From: Denitrobacterium sp024691475
GTDB lineage: Bacteria; Actinomycetota; Coriobacteriia; Coriobacteriales; Eggerthellaceae
Direction: 5' to 3'
Assembly (NCBI GenBank): GCA_024691475.1
Contig: JAILNP010000040.1
Coordinates: forward strand, 1-10,756
DNA length: 10,756 nucleotides
Shown here: positions 1 through 5,982 of the stretch, in pieces
Position numbering within the stretch: the first letter of the stretch is position 1
Layout of the letters: the number at the start of each line of letters is the position of its first letter
Program-made: the position numbers and the translations under genes
Notes under the pieces: model-generated
Database searches by the model: none
Seen by the model: the letters and a program-made list of their open reading frames with translations, nothing else
What the model was told of the DNA's origin: nothing

Positions 1-15
1 CCCTATGCTCCACCA
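1..15 (+). tRNA. 3' end of a tRNA gene, probably tRNA-Ala (5' part outside window)
   Basis: The first 15 bases read as the end of a tRNA with an encoded CCA tail. Bases 13-15 are CCA, base 12 is the discriminator A73, bases 5-11 (ATGCTCC) are the 3' acceptor strand, and bases 1-4 are the end of the T stem. The acceptor would pair with GGGGCAT, giving a G3-U70 wobble. G3-U70 plus A73 is the alanine identity signature, so tRNA-Ala is the best reading. A tmRNA 3' end carries the same signature and is the main alternative. A strong terminator starts 8 bases later, as expected for a short RNA gene. The anticodon and most of the molecule lie outside the window. Confidence 0.72.
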
Positions 16-22
16 AACACTC

Positions 23-54
23 AAAGGGACCCATTTCATGGGTCCCTTTTCGTT
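23..54 (+). terminator. Intrinsic terminator after the tRNA gene
   Basis: A perfect 12-bp stem (AAAGGGACCCAT, 23-34, with ATGGGTCCCTTT, 38-49) has a 3-base loop. It is followed by a short T-rich tail (TTTT, then CGTTATT). It ends transcription of the RNA gene at the left edge. Because the stem starts with A's and ends with T's it could also work on the minus strand for the peptidase transcript, but the minus-side T tract is poorer. Confidence 0.8.
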
Positions 55-299
55 ATTCCGCACAGTGCACCCCACCTAGCCCCTTGCGCTCGGCCTTACG
101 TAGCGTCAGTACGCTACGGCCTCGCGGCGGGGTTATCTGGGGCACCCTGAGCGGAATTCTCCAGCGCATAGGAGGATCGAACCCCGAGAGGGCGAAAGCC
201 GTTAAGCGTTCGCCCCAGTGGGGCGAACGTAGGCTTTCGGGCGGAGAGTGCGTCTGCCGTGTTGGGGCTGCCGCGGTATGGGGTCCCATGAGCTGCGGG
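55..299. other. Non-coding stretch with two hairpins
   Basis: I see no convincing gene here; the open frames are short and of shadow-like composition. The stretch holds a hairpin with an 8-bp perfect core (CGTAGCGT 99-106, ACGCTACG 111-118) and a larger nested hairpin at 193-239. It lies between a tRNA end and the 3' end of a minus-strand lipoprotein gene. It could be the 3' untranslated part of that transcript, a small RNA or a dispersed repeat. The sequence alone does not choose between these. Confidence 0.5.
193..239. repeat. Nested inverted repeat (hairpin)
   Basis: The outer arms CGAAAGCC (193-200) and GGCTTTCG (232-239) pair over 8 bp. The inner arms CGTTCGCCCC (207-216) and GGGGCGAACG (220-229) pair perfectly over 10 bp with the 3-base loop AGT. 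An asymmetric internal loop (6 bases left, 2 right) joins the two stems. No T tract follows on either strand, so this is not a standard intrinsic terminator. It could stabilise the 3' end of the minus-strand transcript, or be a REP-like intergenic repeat. Confidence 0.6.
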
Positions 300-1364
300 C
301 TAGTATCCGTACGAGAGGAGCTGCCATCCGCCGTCGCTCGTGCGGGCAAGCCACCACTGGTAGTCGGTGTACTCCGTGTCTAGGTTCCAGGCGGTTGGTT
401 CGGTGCTGCTCGTGGGGGAGTGGAAGTCGGAAACGAGTTCGCAGACCTGCGTATAGTTCTTGCCCTCGTCCAGGCTGTTCAGCCAGGCAAGATTCTCGGG
501 CGTGCTGCATGCGTCGCCGGCGTAGCGCAGGGAATGCAGCTCGCAGCCCGCGAACGTGGCGAATTCGCATTTAGCCTGAACGGCAGCTTCTTCGAGTTCC
601 TCGCGGGTGTAGAGGCTGGAGCTGCCGAAGTCGTAGGACACTTCGGGAGCGACCTTGCCAGCCTTGTATTCCTCGAAGGTGATGCCCTGTTCCGTGATTT
701 CCTTCGCGATGGCTGCATCGTCTACGTAGCGGATGTGCCAGGGCTCGTAGCCGTAGCCCGTGATGTGCTCGTCGCCTTCCAGGTAGCGCAGGATGAAGCC
801 GTGCTCAGCGAGCTTGGCGTGTATCTTCTGCCAGATTTCGGGATACTGCACCATGTCCTCGTTCTCGGTGACGTCCTGGCCGTCGACGATCAGGTACAGG
901 TCGAGCGCGAGGCCGGTGTGATGTTCGGAGTATCCCGGCGTGGCCACGGTCTTCTTTGCGTAGTCGGCGCCATACTTTTCGGTGAAGTCGGCCATGATGC
1001 GTTCCTGCTCGGCCACGCTGCGTCGTGCCGAGTCAAGGTCAACGTGCACGCCTTCCTTCTCGAGGTCTGCCTTCAGCTCCAGGTAGGCGTCGTAGGCCTT
1101 CTTCTCGACTTCGACGTCGTCGCCCACCGTGTTGGTGAAGTGCACGGTTTCGAGGGCGTCTTCCCAGCCGTCGGGCAGGGCGTTGAGCTTGTTCACCAGG
1201 GCGAGGTAGTCGATTCCCTGGGATTGTTGGGTGGTGCTCGATGCGGTTGACGAGGGTTGTGTCGACTGAGGGGAGCTCGACGTCGAGGCGGCATTGCCTC
1301 CGCATCCGGCGAGCATCGCGCACACCGCAACGCAGAGTATTGCAATCGCTAGCTTTGGCTTCAT
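300..1364 (-). CDS. VanY-type D-alanyl-D-alanine carboxypeptidase lipoprotein (M15B) with extra C-terminal domain
   Basis: This is a 354-residue zinc peptidase predicted to trim terminal D-Ala from peptidoglycan stem peptides outside the membrane. Residues 1-21 are a lipoprotein signal with lipobox LAGC (18-21), followed by a Ser/Thr/Gln-rich linker to about 50. The M15B domain spans about 50-220. The SxHxxGxAxD motif at 146-155 supplies zinc ligands H148 and D155, and EPWH at 207-210 supplies catalytic E207 and ligand H210. Residues from about 245 form a second domain ending in an aromatic Tyr/Trp-rich stretch, which I cannot assign. The ATG at 1364 is chosen because the lipoprotein signal begins there and a consensus ribosome site (AGGAGGG) lies just upstream; an in-frame ATG at 1508 would add 48 residues ahead of the signal. 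It lies 88 bp downstream of the M13 peptidase gene and is probably co-transcribed. The family is secure; the exact substrate (D,D versus other carboxypeptidase) is inferred. Confidence 0.9.
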   Translation of the reverse strand: MKPKLAIAILCVAVCAMLAGCGGNAASTSSSPQSTQPSSTASSTTQQSQGIDYLALVNKLNALPDGWEDALETVHFTNTVGDDVEVEKKAYDAYLELKADLEKEGVHVDLDSARRSVAEQERIMADFTEKYGADYAKKTVATPGYSEHHTGLALDLYLIVDGQDVTENEDMVQYPEIWQKIHAKLAEHGFILRYLEGDEHITGYGYEPWHIRYVDDAAIAKEITEQGITFEEYKAGKVAPEVSYDFGSSSLYTREELEEAAVQAKCEFATFAGCELHSLRYAGDACSTPENLAWLNSLDEGKNYTQVCELVSDFHSPTSSTEPTAWNLDTEYTDYQWWLARTSDGGWQLLSYGY

Positions 1365-1399
1365 GGCTGACCCTCCTGTTTCGCTTGTTCGGAAAGCCG

Positions 1400-1435
1400 G
1401 CAGGGGCTTGCTGGTTCCGCCCGCCTTGCCCCTGC
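1400..1435 (-). other. Stem-loop between the two peptidase genes
   Basis: GCAGGGGC (1400-1407) and GCCCCTGC (1428-1435) pair perfectly over 8 bp around a 20-base loop in the 88-bp gap between the M13 and VanY-type genes. No T run follows on the minus strand. It is more likely an RNA processing or partial attenuation structure than a full terminator. It may be incidental in GC-rich DNA. Confidence 0.35.
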
Positions 1436-1452
1436 GGCCCTCGCGTGTTCCC

Positions 1453-3552
1453 CTATGCCTTCTCGCCCCAGATGACCACGCGTTCCTCTGGCGCAAGGTA
1501 CATCCCATCGCCCTCGGCTATTCCAAGATGGTCGTACGTTGCATCGAGCATTTGGAGGCTCACGTTGACACGCAGGGCGCTAAGCGGATGGGTATCGAGA
1601 GCGGCCTGCTGCATTGCGTTCGGGGAGAGGACGCTTGCCCACATGTTCGAAATGGTTGCGAAGTATTCGTCGTAGTTGAACCCTTCGGTTTTCGAAGCGA
1701 GGTCAAGGCATGCCTGCACGCCGCATAGATCGGCGGTTGCCTCCGCGGCGACCATGTCGCCAGATACCATCTGGCCCGGTGTGATTTCGATTTGCGAGTA
1801 GCGCAGGGCGAGCGTCGAGGATTTCAGCACGAATTTGTCGATGTCGCCTTCCGCGTAGACGGGGCTGGGCGTTCCGTATGCGTCAAGCTGCGAGCCCATG
1901 TAGTCGAAGCCGTGGCTGATTTCGTGCGCGATGGTCCAGCCGGCGGTGCCTATCAGCTCGGATTCGATCATGTCGTCGGAATAGATGAGGCTCGTTATGA
2001 AGCCGGGGAAGATGTTGATGGAGTTACTTGTGGAATCGTAGAATGCGTTATTTGTGGTGGGGCTGATCGCGAACCACGGCGATGCCGCCACGGTGGGCTG
2101 CCCGATGAGCTTGTTGTCGCATTCCTCGCGGTATTGCTTGCATTTCAGGTAGTTGGAGAAGAGCGTTCCTCCCTGGTCGGTGGGGGTGAGGCTTAGCCCG
2201 CTGTAATCGTAGTATCCGCCCGTGGGCTCCAATACGTTGAGAGTCATATTGTCGAGCTTCTCGATGACGCGCTGCTTGGATTCCTCGCTCATCCACGAGG
2301 TGCTGTTGGCGAGGTCCTTGTATTCGTTTACGAGGTTTTGGGCAAGGTCGTCAAGGCGCGTCTTCGCCTGGGTACCAAGCGTGCTTTCAACGTATGCAGC
2401 GGCGGCGACGTTGGCAAGCGTGTTGATGTTCGTGCATGCGGCATAGGCGAAGGTGTCGGCGTCGGGGACGGTTGCTTCGTACTGTGCGAGCACTTCGTTC
2501 ATGGTGCTTGGGTCGCGGTAGGCACGCGTTTCCCTGAGAATCGCTCCCTTGGCTACCGTCTTGATGGCGTCGAGGTTATCGGCGGTCCACATGCCATCGA
2601 AGGCTGTGAGCCATTTCTTCGTGACGACGTACGTTTCGGAGGTGCCTTTGCCCATCTTGTCGATGACGGCGCGCAAGGGGAAGTTTTGCGAAAGGTCGCA
2701 CATTTCGTCGAGCGTGCAATAGCTATCGCGCGCCGCGTCCGCCATTGCGCCGTAGTCGGCCATGACGTATGTGCTGGGGCTGTCGACGTATTTGCCGTGG
2801 GCCTTTTCGAAGGCGACGATCGTCGAGGCTGCCGCTCCCGCGTCCTGCTGCTCCATTCCCGCGCTCATGAAGTCGATCGCAGGGTATATGGCGAGCGTTT
2901 GCATGACGCTGTCCAGGCTTTGCTGGGTTTGCTGGTCGTCGGATTCCTGGTAGTACGTGCCGCCATCGGTGAGGACGTCGCATAGAACGAGATTCGGGTT
3001 AATGGCGACGATGTTCGTGGTGCGCGTGTCTTTGGTGGAAATGTTTGCCTGGATGAACGGGTCGAAGGGGAAGTCGCTGCTCGTGATGAGTGCGTTCATT
3101 TCGTCGATTGAGGTAACCGCATCGATGCGGTCGAGATAGGGCTGGATTTCCGAGATTCCCGCAGCCTGCAGCGCTTCCGTGTCGGCTGCCTGGTTGTAGA
3201 GGATGCGCAGCTGTTCGATGTCGTGGCCGGTTGCGGATTCGCTTTTGACCAGGGAGGTGATTGCGGTTTGCAATTCGCCCGCGTGGTCCGTTATTGCCGA
3301 GCTGGGGTTTTCCTGGTGGCTCGAGAGGTAATCGTAGGCGTAGTGTGCATACACGTCGTCCTTCGCGCTGGGTTGCTCGCTTGGCAGGTTGCCCTGCAGG
3401 TTCGTGGTGACCCAGGGCTTTCCCGCAAGGTTGCTATCGGTTGATGCGCTGGTGTCCGTGCTTGTTGAACTGGTAGTGCCGTTGCATGCCGCGAGCGTCG
3501 TGGCCATTGCCAGAACGAGGACAAGTGCAGTTGCCTTTTCGAGTAGTTTCAT
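1453..3552 (-). CDS. M13 family zinc metallopeptidase lipoprotein (neprilysin/PepO-like)
   Basis: This 699-residue protein has the full length of bacterial M13 oligopeptidases, which cut short peptides. Residues 1-23 are a lipoprotein signal (lipobox LAAC, 20-23) followed by a Ser/Thr linker, so it should be anchored on the outer face of the membrane. About 45-440 is the all-helical M13 N-terminal domain that gates access. The catalytic C-terminal domain contains the substrate-binding NAFY (502-505), HEISH (543-547) with two zinc ligands and the base E544, and AEATAD (603-608) with the third ligand E604. HPLSALRV (655-662) supplies the conserved His and Arg of the family. No key residue is missing. 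The start at 3552 has a strong ribosome site (AAGGAGGG, 3557-3564). It is the first gene of a probable two-gene minus-strand unit with the VanY-type gene and diverges from the leaderless gene at 3711. Its role in nutrition or envelope upkeep is not determinable from sequence. Confidence 0.93.
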   Translation of the reverse strand: MKLLEKATALVLVLAMATTLAACNGTTSSTSTDTSASTDSNLAGKPWVTTNLQGNLPSEQPSAKDDVYAHYAYDYLSSHQENPSSAITDHAGELQTAITSLVKSESATGHDIEQLRILYNQAADTEALQAAGISEIQPYLDRIDAVTSIDEMNALITSSDFPFDPFIQANISTKDTRTTNIVAINPNLVLCDVLTDGGTYYQESDDQQTQQSLDSVMQTLAIYPAIDFMSAGMEQQDAGAAASTIVAFEKAHGKYVDSPSTYVMADYGAMADAARDSYCTLDEMCDLSQNFPLRAVIDKMGKGTSETYVVTKKWLTAFDGMWTADNLDAIKTVAKGAILRETRAYRDPSTMNEVLAQYEATVPDADTFAYAACTNINTLANVAAAAYVESTLGTQAKTRLDDLAQNLVNEYKDLANSTSWMSEESKQRVIEKLDNMTLNVLEPTGGYYDYSGLSLTPTDQGGTLFSNYLKCKQYREECDNKLIGQPTVAASPWFAISPTTNNAFYDSTSNSINIFPGFITSLIYSDDMIESELIGTAGWTIAHEISHGFDYMGSQLDAYGTPSPVYAEGDIDKFVLKSSTLALRYSQIEITPGQMVSGDMVAAEATADLCGVQACLDLASKTEGFNYDEYFATISNMWASVLSPNAMQQAALDTHPLSALRVNVSLQMLDATYDHLGIAEGDGMYLAPEERVVIWGEKA

Positions 3553-3677
3553 GGTTCCCTCCTTGCCGTTGTCTGACGGCGTGCTGCCTGTTCGGTGGGC
3601 AGCGATTCCGCTCCCTGTTGCGGATGCGCAAATGGTATCATCGCAGACCTATTTCACGGAAGGCGGCGCGGTAAGCG

Positions 3678-3710
3678 TTGCGTATGCGTTGCTGGGCTTA
3701 TAATGCGAGC
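3678..3710 (+). promoter_or_regulatory. Promoter with perfect TATAAT; probable leaderless transcript
   Basis: A perfect -10 box TATAAT lies at 3699-3704. A plausible -35 (TTGCGT, 3678-3683) sits 15 bp upstream, a short spacer; shifted versions of the -35 give 16-18 bp. A transcript starting the usual 7 bases after the -10 box would begin at the ATG at 3711, so translation would be leaderless. No ribosome site fits before that ATG. Leaderless mRNAs are common in Actinomycetota. Confidence 0.6.
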
Positions 3711-3911
3711 ATGAACGACGGAAGCAACAGAGCCTTTGTGTCCAACATCCCCGACGGAGCCATGTATGACCTCCTGCGAGACGGGGAGGACTCCGAGCCC
3801 GCCGGTTGCGGTGGGTGTGCCCGGGGCTGTCTTGCGATGACACTCTTTCTTCTAGCGTTGTTTGGCGTGATCTTGTTGCTGGTCGTCGTTGTCTCCTCGT
3901 TTTCCCACTAG
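3711..3911 (+). CDS. Small single-span membrane protein with a Cys cluster
   Basis: This 66-residue protein matches no family I recognise. Residues 1-32 are hydrophilic and acidic. CGGCARGC at 33-40 places three cysteines (C33, C36, C40) just before one hydrophobic helix at about 41-64, and only SH follows it. The topology is probably N-in with the cysteines at the cytoplasmic face of the membrane, where they could bind metal, be acylated or form disulfides; this is inference. In-frame TTG (3678) and ATG (3684) codons lie upstream, but the TATAAT box falls inside that extension, so the ATG at 3711 is preferred. It heads a plus-strand cluster with the HIRAN-domain, unknown and Sel1-repeat genes, and diverges from the M13 peptidase gene. 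Confidence 0.6.
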   Translation: MNDGSNRAFVSNIPDGAMYDLLRDGEDSEPAGCGGCARGCLAMTLFLLALFGVILLLVVVVSSFSH

Positions 3912-3971
3912 CGTTCTGGGCGGGTTGTGCGTTTCGGCGTTGGTATCGATTGCCGCTGTAGCTGTCGGATC

Positions 3972-4400
3972 ATGCGCTTTAGCAAAGACGTCGCCTGTCC
4001 CAATTGCGGGACGGGCGCCTATCCGCAAGAGCGTATCGTGCAAGCTATCATCCACGAGGCGAAGGAGATAGCAATGTACGAGCCCTCGAAGCTTTTCAAA
4101 TCGTTCTATGTTGCGGGATTTCGGTACTACGACGGAGCGCTCGTGCTTGACAAGCTCAAGCCGGGCACGAAGCTGAAGCTGGTTCCCGCTCCCGACAATC
4201 CGTTCGACCCCAATGCCATCGAGCTGCGCTACAAGAAGACGAAGCTCGGGTTTGTGCCGCGCGTCGACAATGGCTTGCTTTCCGTCCTGGCGTTCTATGG
4301 CCACAAGGCCGTTTTCGAGGCGCGCGTGCTTCAGGTCGACCCCGAGGCGGCGCCCTACGAGCAGGTGCTCGTTGGCGTGTATGTTGTCGATAATAGGTAG
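3972..4400 (+). CDS. HIRAN domain protein
   Basis: With this start the protein has 142 residues. The HIRAN domain spans about 44-136, with FYVAGF (45-50), PDNPFDPNAI (74-83) and KLGFVPR (91-97), all hallmarks. HIRAN domains bind DNA ends, especially 3' single-stranded ends, and occur fused to helicases and nucleases (HLTF/Rad5) or alone in bacteria; here the domain stands alone. The start is ambiguous. The ATG at 3972 lacks a ribosome site but keeps a zinc-ribbon-like CPNC (C9-C12) and a helical segment. The ATG at 4074 (M35) has an excellent site (AAGGAG, 7-base spacing) and gives 108 residues holding the whole domain. A GTG at 3927 is a third option. The next gene follows within 32 bases. 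The domain is secure; its cellular role is unknown. Confidence 0.82.
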   Translation: MRFSKDVACPNCGTGAYPQERIVQAIIHEAKEIAMYEPSKLFKSFYVAGFRYYDGALVLDKLKPGTKLKLVPAPDNPFDPNAIELRYKKTKLGFVPRVDNGLLSVLAFYGHKAVFEARVLQVDPEAAPYEQVLVGVYVVDNR

Positions 4401-4432
4401 TGATTCCCGTGGCTGAGTTTGGGGGTTGTCCC

Positions 4433-4819
4433 ATGCAATCCCATGATGAGATTGCCTATCTGCGGGTCTACCGTAATGCCGCTCGGTCTGCGCCTGGTGG
4501 TGTGGTGGTGGAGTGGGACGGAAGGCTGCTGTCGTATACGCGCTGCAATTATATGGGCGAACCCCAACTTGCGAAGAGCGTTTCCGTTGGAGTGGCGGAG
4601 CGGAATCGGCTTTTTGGTTTACTATGGCGATGCGACGTTCTCTCGTGGGACAATGCGTATTATTGCCCCATGTTCGATGGCTGGCACTGGGATCTGACGA
4701 TTCGTTTTGCCGAAGGAGGAGTTTTCGAAAGCTGGGGATCGAATGACTGCCCCTATTCTTTCGAGTCGTTTTGGAGCGGTCTTTTGTCTATTATTGGCGT
4801 GAGCGAAGACGCGCGTTAA
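4433..4819 (+). CDS. Conserved-looking protein of unknown function
   Basis: This 128-residue soluble protein has no signal peptide or membrane segment, and I cannot name its family. It looks like an alpha/beta fold, and the best-marked part is at the C-terminus. DGWHWDLTIRF (82-92) is followed by a glycine turn and GSNDCP (102-107), then an aromatic helix FESFW (110-114). Patterns of a Trp-rich strand, then GSN-x-x-P, then an aromatic helix recur in small hypothetical proteins; I infer only a compact domain. The ATG at 4433 is used; a GTG at 4400 overlaps the HIRAN stop codon by one base (TAGTG) and would add 11 residues. Neither start has a good ribosome site. Ten bases separate its stop from the Sel1-repeat gene, whose ribosome site overlaps this stop codon, so the two are translated from one message. 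Confidence 0.7.
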   Translation: MQSHDEIAYLRVYRNAARSAPGGVVVEWDGRLLSYTRCNYMGEPQLAKSVSVGVAERNRLFGLLWRCDVLSWDNAYYCPMFDGWHWDLTIRFAEGGVFESWGSNDCPYSFESFWSGLLSIIGVSEDAR

Positions 4820-4829
4820 GGAGGCGGCG

Positions 4830-5705
4830 ATGACCCAGATGGAATTGCCTCTGCTGGCTAAAGACCATTTCAGCGAGAGCGATTATGCTTGGTTGGAAAA
4901 CCTTTCTCGCTTCTGGGAGAAAGGTGAAGAGGGCGTCGATTATACCCCCTTCACCGACGATGAGACTCTCGCTGATGCCTGCGCGCAGCTTGCGAGTGAT
5001 CTGCTCAACAACGACCCATGCTCCTTTATCTCATCCTTGGCGTCTGATTATGCGTTTGTCTATGCATCTTACGACGATGAGACGTTTGCCAAGCTTGTTG
5101 TAATGGGATGCGAATATGGTGTTGCCTGCCATGATGGTGCATGTGCGAATATGCTTGGCGCTATGTACTATTCGGGCGAAGTAGTCGACCAGGATTATGA
5201 GAAGGCGAAGGAGCTCTACGAGCTAGCGGAGTCGCAAGGTGCTGTTCAGGCGATGATAAATCTAGGCTACATATACGAATATGGTCGGACGGGCGAACGT
5301 GATTACTTGAAAGCGTTTATGCAGTACGCAAAAGCTTCTGCCGCATACGACGCCCCCGAAGCGCTCTACAAGCTCGGCGATATGTACAGCCGGGGCGGCG
5401 CCGTCAAAAAAGATATGCGCGCGGCCTATCTGCTGTACGAAAAATGCCTTGAGCAGTCCGAGACCATTGAGATGCAAGCGCAGGCTGCCATTCGCATTGC
5501 AAGGCTTGTTTCCTCTTCCGAGTACGAGGATGTGGGGATCGAGTTCAATCCTACGCTAGCTTTCGAGCTATATCAGTTGGCCGAAAGAGGTTTACGCGCT
5601 GACATAGCCCAGGGGCAGACGTACTATCGCAAGCGCCTTCAGGAGGCGATAGATGGCCAAGAGCGAATGCGCGAGTTGCTGGACCATCCGCGCCATTTGC
5701 CGTGA
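4830..5705 (+). CDS. Sel1-like repeat protein
   Basis: This 291-residue protein carries Sel1-like repeats, TPR-related helix pairs of about 36 residues that form protein-binding scaffolds. Clear repeats lie at about 105-138, 139-175 and 176-211, each with the pattern A-x-x-x-L-G-x-x-Y followed by D-x-x-K-A-x-x-x-Y-x-x-A. A degenerate fourth runs from about 215 to 252. Residues 1-100 are acidic and helical, without a family I recognise. There is no signal peptide or membrane helix, so it is probably cytoplasmic. The ribosome site (AAGGAGG, 4818-4824) is strong and overlaps the stop of the preceding gene, indicating coupling. A terminator follows at 5745. Sampled lines are nearer 47-50% GC, visibly lower than the reductase gene downstream. 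Its partner is unknown. Confidence 0.88.
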   Translation: MTQMELPLLAKDHFSESDYAWLENLSRFWEKGEEGVDYTPFTDDETLADACAQLASDLLNNDPCSFISSLASDYAFVYASYDDETFAKLVVMGCEYGVACHDGACANMLGAMYYSGEVVDQDYEKAKELYELAESQGAVQAMINLGYIYEYGRTGERDYLKAFMQYAKASAAYDAPEALYKLGDMYSRGGAVKKDMRAAYLLYEKCLEQSETIEMQAQAAIRIARLVSSSEYEDVGIEFNPTLAFELYQLAERGLRADIAQGQTYYRKRLQEAIDGQERMRELLDHPRHLP

Positions 5706-5744
5706 TTGCTCATCGTCGTTTTGCGTTCCGCTATTCCACGCTCT

Positions 5745-5779
5745 GCGCCATGACCTATACGCGGTTATGGCGCTTTTTT
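5745..5779 (+). terminator. Intrinsic terminator of the HIRAN/Sel1 cluster
   Basis: An 11-bp stem (GCGCCATGACC 5745-5755, GGTTATGGCGC 5763-5773, one G-U pair) with a 7-base loop is followed by six T's (5774-5779). It lies 40 bp after the Sel1-repeat stop and insulates the reductase operon from upstream transcription. Confidence 0.88.
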
Positions 5780-5848
5780 GCGCGTTGTTTGGCGGCATTC
5801 GCTTTCCATGGGCTATGCCTTTCCGCATTCCCCCTTGCTCTTCAGCCC

Positions 5849-5864
5849 TTACCCCCTTGGGTAA
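5849..5864. promoter_or_regulatory. Operator candidate 1 (TTACCC/GGGTAA dyad)
   Basis: TTACCCCCTTGGGTAA is an inverted repeat of TTACCC and GGGTAA with a 4-base centre. It lies about 120 bp before the cytochrome start codon. It shares its half-site TACCC with a second dyad centred about 48 bp further downstream. Paired dyads before an operon followed by a LuxR gene suggest regulator binding sites. That link is inference. Confidence 0.5.
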
Positions 5865-5897
5865 TCACGTGGCTATGACCTGCGCAAACGCAAGAAT

Positions 5898-5912
5898 TAC
5901 CCCACGGGGGTA
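5898..5912. promoter_or_regulatory. Operator candidate 2 (TACCCC/GGGGTA dyad)
   Basis: TACCCC (5898-5903) and GGGGTA (5907-5912) form a perfect 6-bp inverted repeat with a 3-base centre, preceded by the same T as in candidate 1 (TTACCCC). No strong sigma-70 promoter follows. An AT-richer patch at about 5936-5942 (GCAATAT) may be a weak -10, which would put this dyad near -43, the usual place for an activator touching polymerase. Activation rather than repression is therefore the better guess. Confidence 0.55.
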
Positions 5913-5982
5913 CTAGGCGGGTGAGCGGGGGAGTAGCAATATCTGTCGCACCGTTAAGTCAGCAAGAGTGGAAGGAGAGCTG

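Noticed and set aside
162..186. T-arm-like sequence on the minus strand (GGGGTTCGATCCTCC) suggesting a second tRNA
   Set aside because: The T stem has a mismatch and a wobble pair, and no matching 5' acceptor, D arm or anticodon stem is found at the required distance.
420..1250. Long plus-strand open frame (276 residues) opposite the VanY-type gene
   Set aside because: It is antisense to a gene with catalytic motifs, lipobox and ribosome site. Its Val/Gly/Leu-rich composition is a shadow of the other strand.
3610..3650. Minus-strand promoter for the M13 peptidase gene (TACCAT as -10)
   Set aside because: The -10 candidate is weak and no recognisable -35 lies at the right distance, so it is not listed as a feature.
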